Shown here in pieces: positions 55,085-63,534 of a DNA stretch of 64,000 bases. A program made the position numbers and the translations under genes. The DNA lies in assembly GCF_000319305.2 (NCBI RefSeq), contig NZ_AMWJ02000002.1, positions 558,001 through 622,000 of the forward strand, read 5' to 3'. How positions within the stretch are numbered: the first letter of the stretch is position 1; every line of letters begins with the position of its first letter. Source of the stretch: Pseudomonas bharatica CSV86. GTDB taxonomy: Bacteria; Pseudomonadota; Gammaproteobacteria; Pseudomonadales; Pseudomonadaceae. Below the pieces are notes generated by a model. It did no database searches. It was not told where the DNA came from and saw only the letters and a program-made list of their open reading frames with translations.

Positions 55085-56242
55085 ATGTTCCGTTACTTCC
55101 CGAGCAACTACGTGTGGAACCTCTCGGTCAACCTGGCCATCGAAATGGGCGCCCGCATCGGCGAAATCGTCGAGATGTGCGAGCCGCTGCAAGAGGCCGC
55201 GAAACAGCCTGATGCCGAAGGCACCCGGGCCTTCCGCGAGACCTGGGCGAGGATGGCCGACAAGCTTTGCGAGCTGGCTGCCGAGGACGAAGCCCGCGGC
55301 CGGCTGCTGTCCGCCGGTGAGAAATACAACCGTGCTGCCACCTACTACCTGACCTGCGAACGCCTCCAGGCCCACGGTGCCCCCGGGCGCATGGCGCTGT
55401 ACCAGCGCTTCCTCGATACCTTCGCCCGCGGCATCGCGCTGTCGAAGGAGAATTGCGAACGGGTCGAAATCCCCTACGAGGGCAAGGTGCTCTCCGGCCT
55501 CTACGTGCGCGCCGAAGGGGTCAGCGACCCGGCACCGGTGCTGGTCCAGCTCAACGGCCTGGACTCCACCAAGGAAATGAAATACCGCGTCGGCCTGCCC
55601 GCATGGCTGGCCAAGCGTGGCGTGGCCTCGCTGCTGATCGACCAGCCCGGCACCGGCGAAGCCCTGCGCCTGCATGACCTGAAGGCGCGCTACGACACCG
55701 AGCATTGGGCCAGCCGCGTGGTGGACTGGCTGCAGGACCGCGCAGACATCGACCCCAAGCGCATCGGCTGCGAAGGTGTGTCCCTCGGTGGCTACTACTG
55801 CCCGCGCGCCGTGGCCTTCGAACCGCGCTTCGCCTGCGGCGTAGTGTGGGGCGCCAACCATGACTGGCGCGATGTGCAGAAACGCCGCCTGGAGCGCGAA
55901 GGCAGCTTCCCGGTGCCGCATTACTGGGAGCATGTGCGCTGGGTCTGGGGCGGCAAGGACATCGAGGCGTTCATGCAGATCGCCGAGAACGTCCACCTCG
56001 ATGGCGTCGTCGAGAAAATCCGCGTGCCCTTCCTCGTCACCCATGGCGAGCAGGACTCGCAGATCCCGCTCAAATGGGCACACCGCACCTACGAGCAACT
56101 GGTCAACAGCCCCAAGCGCGAGCTGAAGATCTTCACCTCCCGCGAAGGCGGCGTGCAGCACTCCAGCTTCGACAACTCCATCAATGCGGGCCAGTACATC
56201 GCCGACTGGGTTGCCGAAACCCTCGGCGGCCGCACCGCCTGA
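55085..56242 (+). CDS. alpha/beta hydrolase with helical N-terminal domain (FrsA / C-C hydrolase type)
   Basis: 385 residues. An N-terminal helical domain (~1-125) precedes the alpha/beta fold. Likely triad: Ser233 in GVSLGGYYCP, Asp324 in THGEQDSQIP and His359 in GGVQHSSFD. The layout matches DUF1100/FrsA-like enzymes, including 2,6-dihydroxypseudooxynicotine hydrolase, which cleaves a C-C bond next to a ketone. Beside an extradiol dioxygenase it probably cleaves a side chain or ring-cleavage product (inference). The dioxygenase follows after 20 bp on the same strand. Confidence 0.82.
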   Translation: MFRYFPSNYVWNLSVNLAIEMGARIGEIVEMCEPLQEAAKQPDAEGTRAFRETWARMADKLCELAAEDEARGRLLSAGEKYNRAATYYLTCERLQAHGAPGRMALYQRFLDTFARGIALSKENCERVEIPYEGKVLSGLYVRAEGVSDPAPVLVQLNGLDSTKEMKYRVGLPAWLAKRGVASLLIDQPGTGEALRLHDLKARYDTEHWASRVVDWLQDRADIDPKRIGCEGVSLGGYYCPRAVAFEPRFACGVVWGANHDWRDVQKRRLEREGSFPVPHYWEHVRWVWGGKDIEAFMQIAENVHLDGVVEKIRVPFLVTHGEQDSQIPLKWAHRTYEQLVNSPKRELKIFTSREGGVQHSSFDNSINAGQYIADWVAETLGGRTA

Positions 56243-56262
56243 ACCCCGGATAGAACACCATC

Positions 56263-57198
56263 ATGAACATCATCGGACCCGATTACCTGGTCTTCGGCGT
56301 GGACAACGTCGCCGACTGCGTGCAGTACATGACCGACTACGGTCTCAAGCCTTGCGATATCGACGAAAGCGGCGGCTGGCTGGAGGCCCTCGATGGCACT
56401 GGCGTGCTGATCCGCCCGCGCCACGACCCACGCCTGCCGCCGGCGATGGAAACCGCCACCACCCTGCGCGAAACCGTGTACGGCGTCGCCGACGAAGCCA
56501 CCCTGCAGGCCATCGAGGCCGAGCTGGGCAAGGACCGCGAAGTGCAGCGCGGCGAGGATGGCGTGCTGCGCTGCGTGGACGACATGGGCTTCGCCCTCGG
56601 TTTTCGCATCACCCGGCGCCGAACCCTCGACCTGCCGGGCGAAGCCAGCCATGCCCCGGGCGCGCCGGCAGCGCGTGCGGTCAATGCGCTGGGTGCGAGC
56701 AACGACATGCCGGCCTTGCCGCGCAGCCTGTCCCATGTGGTGTATTTCGTGCCGGATCCGGACCGGGCCGAGGCGTTCTACCAGCGCCTGGGCTTCGTCT
56801 GCACCGACCGTTTCGCCGACACCGGACCGTTCCTGCGGCCCGGCGGCACCCAGGACCATCACACCCTGTTCCTGATCCAGACCCCGCCGTTCATGAAAGG
56901 CATCGAGCACTTCACCTTCCATATGGGCGGGCCGACCGAGGTGCTGGTGGCCGGGACGCGCTTCGTCGAGAAAGGCTATGAGTCGTTCTGGGGCCCGGGA
57001 CGGCACCAGTTGGGATCGAACTGGTTCTGGTACTTCAACAGCCCCATGGGCTGCCATGTGGAATATGACGCCGACATGGACCTGCACGACGAGCAGTGGA
57101 CGGCCCGCGTGGCCGCGCCAGGGGCGGATAACTCGCAGTATTTCCTGTTCCACTACCAGGAGAAATGGTTCCCGGGCGGGCCGCCGGCCAAGCATTGA
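56263..57198 (+). CDS. type I extradiol (VOC) dioxygenase
   Basis: 311 residues, two VOC modules. The N-terminal half is degenerate; the C-terminal half carries the iron ligands His158 (SLSHVVYF), His216 (GIEHFTFHMGG) and Glu267 (GCHVEYDAD), spaced as in HPCD and BphC. The intact 2-His-1-Glu set argues for an active ring-cleavage enzyme acting on a catechol-type ring next to a substituent. It forms a two-gene operon with the alpha/beta hydrolase, and a strong terminator follows directly. Confidence 0.87.
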   Translation: MNIIGPDYLVFGVDNVADCVQYMTDYGLKPCDIDESGGWLEALDGTGVLIRPRHDPRLPPAMETATTLRETVYGVADEATLQAIEAELGKDREVQRGEDGVLRCVDDMGFALGFRITRRRTLDLPGEASHAPGAPAARAVNALGASNDMPALPRSLSHVVYFVPDPDRAEAFYQRLGFVCTDRFADTGPFLRPGGTQDHHTLFLIQTPPFMKGIEHFTFHMGGPTEVLVAGTRFVEKGYESFWGPGRHQLGSNWFWYFNSPMGCHVEYDADMDLHDEQWTARVAAPGADNSQYFLFHYQEKWFPGGPPAKH

Positions 57199-57205
57199 GG
57201 GAATG

Positions 57206-57241
57206 CAAAAAGGGGGGTGTCGGATGACACCCCCCTTTTTT
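57206..57241 (+). terminator. Rho-independent terminator after the dioxygenase
   Basis: Stem AAAAAGGGGGGTGTC with its full complement, four-base loop (GGAT), and a run of six T. It ends the hydrolase-dioxygenase transcript. Confidence 0.95.
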
Positions 57242-57252
57242 GATGTGTTGCT

Positions 57253-57332
57253 GATGGCCTCATCGCTGGCAAGCCAGCTCCCACAGGTTACGCGATCCCT
57301 GTGGGAGCTGGCTTGCCAGCGATGAGGCCATC
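57253..57332. repeat. Pseudomonas REP element pair
   Basis: Perfect inverted pair, arms of 35 bp (GATGGCCTCATCGCTGGCAA outward), about 10-bp spacer, between convergent dioxygenase and sulfatase genes. Confidence 0.92.
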
Positions 57333-57349
57333 AAAAGCAACGTCCATCT

Positions 57350-58969
57350 TCAGTTCTTCCGCGGCGGCACAACCACCCCAACCTCCTTCGCATACGCCTG
57401 CCACTGCCGCTTCAAGCGCTCGAACACCTCCGGCTCGCGCGAGGCCAGGTCCTCCAGTTCACCCCGGTCCCGCGCCACATCGAACAGTTGCCAGCGCGTG
57501 GGCTGCGGCGCCTGCCCGGGCATCGCCCAGGGGCGCAGCCCGAGCAGCTTCAGGTTGCCTTCGCGGTAATACAGGCTGCCGAACAACTCCCCGGCCAACG
57601 GCCGTTCCAGCGCACCCTTGCCCTCCAGCATCGGCAGCATCGAACGCCCGGTGATCGGGTGCTTGCCCTGCTCTTCGGGAACCGCCAGCCCGGCTATCTC
57701 GAGGAACGTTGGTGCCAGGTCGTCCACCCGCGCCACGCCATGTTCCACACCCTGGCGCGCCAGCGAGCGAGGCATGTGCACGATCGCCGGCACGCTGATC
57801 CCGCCTTCCGCCGTACTGCCCTTGAACAGGCGCAGCGGCGCCGCACTCACCTCGGCCCAGCGCAGCCCGTAGTCGATCTGCGAGCCACGCCGCCCCAGGT
57901 TCTCCAGGCTGTTATCGGTATGGGCGCCCGCCGGGTAGAACTGCTCGTGCCGCTCCCCTGCCGCGCCGTTGTCGGACATGAACACCACCAGGGTGTTGTC
58001 GTATTGCCCGGTGCTTTTCAGGTAGTCCAGCAGGCGTCCGATGTTGTAGTCGAGGTTGCCGACCATGGCGGCGTAGATCTCCATCTTGCGCGCCTCGACC
58101 CGTCGCTGCTGCGGGCTCAATTGTTCCCAGCCCGGCAGGTCCGCCGCCACCGGCAGGCGCTGCGCGGCAACGAAGCCTTCCGGCAGCAGGCCTTTCTCGC
58201 GCTGGCGTTCGATGCGCGCCTGGCGGACCTTGTCGTAGCCCTGGTCATACAGCCCGCGAAACTTCTCCAGCCAGGCCTGCGGCGCCTGCAACGGCCAGTG
58301 CGGCGCGGTGTAGGCCGCGTAGGCGAAGAACGGCTTGCCGCTGTCCTGGCCCTTGCGCAGGTAGTCGATCAGCTTGTCGGTGTAGAAGTCCGAGGAGTAG
58401 AAATTCTCCGGCAACTCCACCGGCTGGCCATTCTCGCGATAGGTAATACGTTCGATCTTCGCCGTCGGTTGCCCCGGTGGCTTGAAGTGCACGCCCCCCC
58501 CTTCGAGCAGGGTGAACGACTGCTCGAAACCACGCCGGTCAGGGCCCTGGTCGGGCCCAAGGCCAAGGTGCCACTTGCCGACCATGCTGGTGCGATAACC
58601 ACCCTCGCGCAGCAGTTCGGCAATCGAATGGGATTGCCGGTTGAGGTAGCCCTCATACCCCGGTTTGCCACGCTGGAACGGCTGGATCGCCTCCTCCATG
58701 GTGCCCAGCCCGGCCAGGTGGTTGTCGGTGCCGGACATCAGCATCGCCCGGGTCGGCGAGCAGGTCGGCGCGGCGTACATATGGGTCAGTTGCAGGCCAT
58801 GGGCGGCCAGTTGGTCGAGGTTGGGCGTGGCGATCTCGCCACCAAACGAACCCAGGTCGGAGTAGCCGAGGTCGTCGGCCAGGATCAGCAGGATATTCGG
58901 CCGCTCGGCAGCCACGACAGCGCCGGACACGAGACATGCCAGCGCAGTGAGCAGGAAGGGAAAACGCAC
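57350..58969 (-). CDS. arylsulfatase, AtsA-like, exported
   Basis: 539 residues from the GTG at 58969 (GAGG five bases upstream). Signal peptide of about 21 residues (MRFPFLLTALACLVSGAVVA). The metal site begins NILLILADDLGYSDLG; the formylglycine motif is Cys70 in CSPTRAMLMSG, the CxPxR type that needs maturation. GKWHLGLG follows. It closely resembles AtsA of P. aeruginosa. It removes sulfate from aryl sulfate esters in the periplasm. It is the last gene of the seven-gene minus-strand operon. The longer open frame at its N-terminus overlaps the cyclase gene and is rejected. Confidence 0.9.
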   Translation of the reverse strand: MRFPFLLTALACLVSGAVVAAERPNILLILADDLGYSDLGSFGGEIATPNLDQLAAHGLQLTHMYAAPTCSPTRAMLMSGTDNHLAGLGTMEEAIQPFQRGKPGYEGYLNRQSHSIAELLREGGYRTSMVGKWHLGLGPDQGPDRRGFEQSFTLLEGGGVHFKPPGQPTAKIERITYRENGQPVELPENFYSSDFYTDKLIDYLRKGQDSGKPFFAYAAYTAPHWPLQAPQAWLEKFRGLYDQGYDKVRQARIERQREKGLLPEGFVAAQRLPVAADLPGWEQLSPQQRRVEARKMEIYAAMVGNLDYNIGRLLDYLKSTGQYDNTLVVFMSDNGAAGERHEQFYPAGAHTDNSLENLGRRGSQIDYGLRWAEVSAAPLRLFKGSTAEGGISVPAIVHMPRSLARQGVEHGVARVDDLAPTFLEIAGLAVPEEQGKHPITGRSMLPMLEGKGALERPLAGELFGSLYYREGNLKLLGLRPWAMPGQAPQPTRWQLFDVARDRGELEDLASREPEVFERLKRQWQAYAKEVGVVVPPRKN

Positions 58970-58985
58970 GGGAACCTCGCTGTTC

Positions 58986-59774
58986 TTATTCTTCGAAGAT
59001 CGCCACGGCGCGAACGAAGCCGGCGGAGGCGTGCTTGATCTTGTACGGGAAGCAGGACACCAGGAAACCGCTGGCCGGCAGGTTGTCGAGATTGGCCAGT
59101 TTTTCCATCTGCCCGTAGCCGATATCGCGCCCGGCCTTGTGCCCTTCCCAGATGATCGAAGCATCGCCACTTTCGGCGAAGCGCTGGCGGGTAAAACTGA
59201 ACGGTGCATCCCAGCTCCAGGCATCGGTACCCACCACCCGCACGCCGCGATCGAGCAGGTACAGGGTGGCCTCGCGGCCCATGCCGACGCCGGCATCCAG
59301 GTAGCCCGGCTGGCCGAACAGGCTGCCGGCCCGGGTATTGACCAGAACGATGTCCAGCGGCTGCAGTTCATGGCCGATACGCCGCAACTCGGCTTCGACC
59401 TCGGCCGCGCGGACCACATGCCCATCCGGCAGATGACGGAAGTCCAGCTTCACCCCGGGTTGCAGGCACCATTCCAGCGGTAGCTCGTCGATACCGAAGG
59501 CCGGCTTGCCGCCGTCGGTGGTCGAGGCGTAGTGCCAGGGCGCGTCCATATGGGTACCGCTGTGGGTAGTGATGGACAGGCGCTCGGCAGCCCAGGACTC
59601 GGCGCCCGGCATCTGCTCGATGGCCAGCCCCGGAAACATCGCGGCCATTTCCGGCCAGCCCTGCTGGTGGTCCATGTAGTCGATCTTCGGCAGCAACGGC
59701 GGCGGATCGGTGTAAGGGTTGTTGTCCAGGGTCACCGACAGGTCGACCAGGCGGCGTTTGCGACTCGGGGTCAT
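58986..59774 (-). CDS. cyclase family metal-dependent hydrolase
   Basis: 262 residues. The metal motif HSGTHMDAPWHY (HxGTHxDxPxH) identifies the Cyclase/kynurenine-formamidase-like family. Other family elements are DIVLVNTRAG and VRVVGTDAWSWD. Members hydrolyse amides, isatin or ring lactones; in this context it likely opens a lactone or cleaves an intermediate of aromatic breakdown (inference). It lies 11 bp from the epimerase stop and 16 bp before the sulfatase start. Confidence 0.85.
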   Translation of the reverse strand: MTPSRKRRLVDLSVTLDNNPYTDPPPLLPKIDYMDHQQGWPEMAAMFPGLAIEQMPGAESWAAERLSITTHSGTHMDAPWHYASTTDGGKPAFGIDELPLEWCLQPGVKLDFRHLPDGHVVRAAEVEAELRRIGHELQPLDIVLVNTRAGSLFGQPGYLDAGVGMGREATLYLLDRGVRVVGTDAWSWDAPFSFTRQRFAESGDASIIWEGHKAGRDIGYGQMEKLANLDNLPASGFLVSCFPYKIKHASAGFVRAVAIFEE

Positions 59775-59785
59775 GGGGATTCCTC

Positions 59786-60772
59786 TCAGGCGGTTGCGGT
59801 GAGCGCCCGTGAACCACGGACGCGTTGGGTAAGGTCGAGGGCCTGGCGCACCAGTGCCCTGGCCGTGCCGTCATGCTGGAAACCACGCTGCCGGGCCAGG
59901 GGCGTGCGCATCGGCGGGAAGCGTCCGAACAGCGCTTCCAGCGCCGGGTCGGGCTGGTAATCGATCAGGCTGCGGCGTTCCTCACCGAAGACCTGCGCCA
60001 GCGCATCCACCACCGCAGCGATGGACAGGTGCAGCACCGGCAGTTGCCACACCCGGCACGGCGCACCAGCGTGCAGTTCGAATTCGGCGGCATGCAGCAG
60101 GTTGTCAACGCAGCAGGCCGCCGACATCCACCAGGCCGTGGCCTGGGGCGAGACCGGGCAGGTGTAGCGCTGCCCGGCCGCGAAACGTTGCAACAACTCG
60201 CTCATGAACGCCGAACGCAGCCCGGCGCCGTCGCCGGGCCGGGCGACGATGCCGGGCAGGCGCAGGGCGCGGCCATCCACTTCGCCGCGCCGGCCCAGAT
60301 CGCCGAGCTGCTGTTCGATCATCAGCTTGTGCGCGCCATAGGACAGCGCCGGGCGTGTCGGTTGCTGCTCGTCCATGCGCAACGGCAGGTCAGCGCCGTA
60401 GACCGCAACGCTGCTGGCATACACCAGTACCGGCGGGCGTTGCGCATTGCGCAGCAGCTCCAGCAACTGCAGGCTGGCAAGCAGGTTGACCTGGCGGCCG
60501 AGCGCGTAGTTTTCCTCGGCCGCGCCGCCCGCGATGCTGACCAGGTGGAAGATCACATCCACCCCGTCGGCCAGCCCCCTGCGCAGCAACGCCGGGTCGG
60601 TGATACTGCCGGCCAGATGACGCAGGCGCGGGTCTTCGGCAAAGCCGTCGAGCTGCTGGTCGAGCAAGATCAGCGCCTCGATGCGCCGGCCGCGCAACTG
60701 CCCGGCGGCCAACAGGCGCCGGACTAACTGACGCCCCAGGAACCCGCCCGCCCCGGTGACCATTACGCGCAT
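59786..60772 (-). CDS. NAD-dependent epimerase/dehydratase family oxidoreductase
   Basis: 328 residues. Rossmann motif MRVMVTGAGGFLGRQLVRRL; Ser in VYASSVAVYGA and catalytic Tyr-Lys in SYGAHKLMIEQ. It resembles the DenD/erythronate dehydrogenase branch of extended SDRs more than sugar epimerases. It could oxidise a hydroxy-acid intermediate in the pathway. The start overlaps the FAA-hydrolase-type gene by ten bases. Confidence 0.82.
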   Translation of the reverse strand: MRVMVTGAGGFLGRQLVRRLLAAGQLRGRRIEALILLDQQLDGFAEDPRLRHLAGSITDPALLRRGLADGVDVIFHLVSIAGGAAEENYALGRQVNLLASLQLLELLRNAQRPPVLVYASSVAVYGADLPLRMDEQQPTRPALSYGAHKLMIEQQLGDLGRRGEVDGRALRLPGIVARPGDGAGLRSAFMSELLQRFAAGQRYTCPVSPQATAWWMSAACCVDNLLHAAEFELHAGAPCRVWQLPVLHLSIAAVVDALAQVFGEERRSLIDYQPDPALEALFGRFPPMRTPLARQRGFQHDGTARALVRQALDLTQRVRGSRALTATA

Positions 60773-61755
60773 GGCGCACCTGCCTGGACCACCTGCTGGT
60801 CGATGGCGCCGAACAGTGGCGAGCCATCCCGGCAGCGGGCCTCCATGCGCACGCGCTCGCCGAAGTGCATGAACGCGGTACGCGGCGAGCCGTGCTCGAG
60901 CATTTCCACTGCGCGGCGCTCGGCGATGCAGGCCGAACCGACGCTGCGGTCGGCGTTGGACACCGTGCCCGAACCTATCACGGTGCCGGCGCTAAGACGT
61001 CGGGTCAGGGCCGCATGGGCGATCAACTGGTGGAAACCGAAATGCATGGCGCCGCCGTCGGGATGGCCGAACCATTGGCCATTGCGCTGTACATGCAGGG
61101 GCAGGTGCACCCGGCCTTCGTGCCAGTCCTCGCCCAGTTCATCCGGGGTGACCGCCACCGGGGCGAAGCTGGAGGACGACTTGGCCTGGACAAAGCCGAA
61201 GCCGGTCTTCATTTCCCGGGGCGCCAGGGCACGCAGGCTGACATCGTTGAGCTGCAGGACCAGGCGTACATGCCCGAGCGCCTGTTCGGCGGAGCAGCCC
61301 AGGGGCACCTCGTCCACTACTACGGCGAACTCGCCTTCGAAATCGATGCCATGGGCTTCACTGGGCAGCGGGATGTCCTGGCGCGGGCCGAGGAAATCGT
61401 CGCCGGCGCCCTGGTACATCAACGGTGTGTCCTCGACGCCTTCGATAGGATCGAGGCGGAAGGCGCGCTGCATCAGCTCGCCATGGCTGAGGAAGCACGA
61501 GCCATCCAGCCATTGCCAGGCTCGCGGCAGCGGGGCCATGGCCTGCTGCGGATCGAAGTCGAAGGCAGCGTCCAGCGCGGCGCTGTTCAACGCTTGGTAG
61601 CGAGCCAGCAGGCGCGGTTCGAGCTGCGCCCAGTCGTCGATTGCCGCCTGCAAGGTCGCGGCGATATCGCCGGCGTCGACCGCCCGGCGCAAGTCCCGGG
61701 ATACCAGGTGCAGACGACCGTCGCGGCTGCCATCGGCCAGGGTCGCGAGCTTCAT
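60763..61755 (-). CDS. fumarylacetoacetate hydrolase family protein
   Basis: 330 residues, FAH fold. Metal-ligand acidic residues in GIDFEGEFAVVVDE; GTVIGSGTVSNADRSVG is the conserved C-terminal turn. The family cleaves C-C bonds of diketo acids, the expected step after extradiol ring cleavage. The start overlaps the cupin stop (ATGA). The family is well supported; the substrate is inferred only from the neighbours. Confidence 0.87.
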   Translation of the reverse strand: MKLATLADGSRDGRLHLVSRDLRRAVDAGDIAATLQAAIDDWAQLEPRLLARYQALNSAALDAAFDFDPQQAMAPLPRAWQWLDGSCFLSHGELMQRAFRLDPIEGVEDTPLMYQGAGDDFLGPRQDIPLPSEAHGIDFEGEFAVVVDEVPLGCSAEQALGHVRLVLQLNDVSLRALAPREMKTGFGFVQAKSSSSFAPVAVTPDELGEDWHEGRVHLPLHVQRNGQWFGHPDGGAMHFGFHQLIAHAALTRRLSAGTVIGSGTVSNADRSVGSACIAERRAVEMLEHGSPRTAFMHFGERVRMEARCRDGSPLFGAIDQQVVQAGAPCA

Positions 61756-62324
61756 GCCAGCACCTCCTGCAGCGGCTCGGCATAACGCCCGTCGAGGAGG
61801 ATGAAGACCATCCGCGCCATCGCTTCGGTGCGGTTGCTCCAGGCATGGTTGGTGCCGCGCTGGACCACGATATCGCCGCGCTTGAGGTGCACGTCCTCGT
61901 CATCCAGCACCAGCCACACTTCACCTTCGGTGACGATGCCGTAGTCGAGGGTTTCGGTGCGGTGCATCAGCTTGTGGCGGGACTCGCCCGTACCGGTGCC
62001 GGCATGGGACTCGCCGATTTCGGCGAACACCGCCGCCGCATCGGCAGCACTGACCTGGTTCTGCACGCTGTCCGGCGGGATATCCACCACGCGGATCAGG
62101 CTGCCGAAGGCCGACGGGCTGAGCACCAGCGGCCTGAGGGTCGGGTCCGCGCCATTGTCGATCACGGCCGGGCTGGCATCGCTGCTCCAGACCTCATGGA
62201 ACACCGTACCGGGCACGGCCTTGAGTTCGAGGCTGGTGGGCACGGCGCCAACCAGTGCCGCCAGGGCCGTGCCGGTAGCGCTATGGCCGGTGACGACACG
62301 TTTGAAGGGGGGAAGTGCTTGCAT
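61752..62324 (-). CDS. cupin-domain protein
   Basis: 190 residues from the ATG at 62324 (MQALPPFKRVVTGHSATGTA). One cupin barrel near the C-terminus: HRTETLDYGIVTEGEVWLVL, ending LKRGDIVVQRGTNHAWSNRT, with the metal-type His/Glu/His set. It could be an isomerase, small dioxygenase or binding protein. Similar cupins occur in aromatic catabolic clusters. Coupled by ATGA to the FAA-hydrolase gene. Confidence 0.82.
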   Translation of the reverse strand: MQALPPFKRVVTGHSATGTALAALVGAVPTSLELKAVPGTVFHEVWSSDASPAVIDNGADPTLRPLVLSPSAFGSLIRVVDIPPDSVQNQVSAADAAAVFAEIGESHAGTGTGESRHKLMHRTETLDYGIVTEGEVWLVLDDEDVHLKRGDIVVQRGTNHAWSNRTEAMARMVFILLDGRYAEPLQEVLA

Positions 62325-62337
62325 GTGGACTCCGCTA

Positions 62338-63534
62338 TCAGATCTTGTTCGGGGAAGAAGGCAGGGCCGGCATCGGGCTGATGCGCGGCAAGGCCAGGCA
62401 GACCAGGGCCAGCAGCAGTTGCGCCAGCGCCACCACGGCCAGGGCACCTGGGAGTGCCTGCGCACTGCCCGAGGTCAGCGCCAGCACCGCCAGCGGGCTA
62501 GCGAATTCGCCGGCGAACAGCGCCGCAGTGAAGCCACCGGTGGCGCGCCCGCGCTGGGCTATGCCGGCACGGGACATTACCCAGGTGATCAAGGTCGGCA
62601 GCATCAGGCCGATGCCCAGGCCATTGAGGGCGACCGCCGGGGTCAGCCACAGCGCATCCGGCGCCTGGGCCATCAGGCCGCCGCCAATGCCCGCAGTAAC
62701 GAAGGCCAGCGCCAGCACGTGCTGGCGCGCCCAGCCATGCAACAGGCGGAACCCGAGGGCGCCAAGCATTACACCCAACTGGTTGGCGCCCATGACCATG
62801 CCGATCTGCTGCGGCGACTCGACATGCAGCAAGCCGAGCAGGAAGCCCGCCTGCACCGGCACGATGAACAGGCTGACACCCGCCAGCAGGCTGAACAGGT
62901 ACAGCGGCAACAGGGCGCCCCACGGAAAGCCGGCGACGTCGCGTTCCAGCCGGACCTCGCTCGCCTCGCCTTCCCAGAGCAGCCAGGCCATCAGCGGCAG
63001 CAACAGCAGCCCGACGCCGTACAGCATGTAGGGTGTGCGCCAGCTCTCCTGCCCCAGCGCCCCGCCCACGGCAATGAACAGCGCCGCCGACAGCGAGGTG
63101 CAGACCATCTGCAAGGCGAACAAGCGTTCGCGCCGGGCGCCCTGGTAGTAATCGCCGATCAGGGTGGTACAGCAGGTCATGATCCCCGCCTCTGCCAGAC
63201 CCAGGCCGGCACGACTGGCGACGATCGCCGGCAGCGACTCCAGCCACAAGGGCAGCAGGCCGAACAGGCTGTAGAGCAGCATCGAGCCGAGCAGCAGCGG
63301 CTTGCGCCCGAGACCGTCGGCGATGATGCCGGCGAAGGGCGCGAGCAAGGCGATCACCAGCGCCGGGATGGTCAGGCTGACCGGAACCAGCACCGAGACC
63401 AGCGGGTCATCGCCGAAGTGCGCCTGCATCCGTGGCAACACCGGGGCCAGCAGCACCGCGCCAAGGACCGGCAGGCAACTGCCAAGCAGCAACAACAGGG
63501 ATTGCGGCAAACCCGCCTGGGCTTCACGACGCAT
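62338..63534 (-). CDS. MFS transporter
   Basis: 398 residues, 12 membrane segments. Family motif LLAPFAGIIADGLGRKPLLL between segments 2 and 3. Probably takes up the aromatic substrate of the operon or exports a product. The start overlaps the RND-family gene by 11 bases and the stop lies 13 bp before the cupin start. Confidence 0.88.
   Translation of the reverse strand: MRREAQAGLPQSLLLLLGSCLPVLGAVLLAPVLPRMQAHFGDDPLVSVLVPVSLTIPALVIALLAPFAGIIADGLGRKPLLLGSMLLYSLFGLLPLWLESLPAIVASRAGLGLAEAGIMTCCTTLIGDYYQGARRERLFALQMVCTSLSAALFIAVGGALGQESWRTPYMLYGVGLLLLPLMAWLLWEGEASEVRLERDVAGFPWGALLPLYLFSLLAGVSLFIVPVQAGFLLGLLHVESPQQIGMVMGANQLGVMLGALGFRLLHGWARQHVLALAFVTAGIGGGLMAQAPDALWLTPAVALNGLGIGLMLPTLITWVMSRAGIAQRGRATGGFTAALFAGEFASPLAVLALTSGSAQALPGALAVVALAQLLLALVCLALPRISPMPALPSSPNKI

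Noticed and set aside
54671..56161. A 496-residue minus-strand frame overlapping the hydrolase gene
   Set aside because: Antisense to the alpha/beta hydrolase, whose catalytic residues are intact; no motif in the antisense product.
3507..57332. CRISPR array or insertion-sequence ends at the repeated GCTGGCAAGCCAGC sequences
   Set aside because: Copies are scattered inverted pairs without regular spacers or a transposase; they are REP elements.
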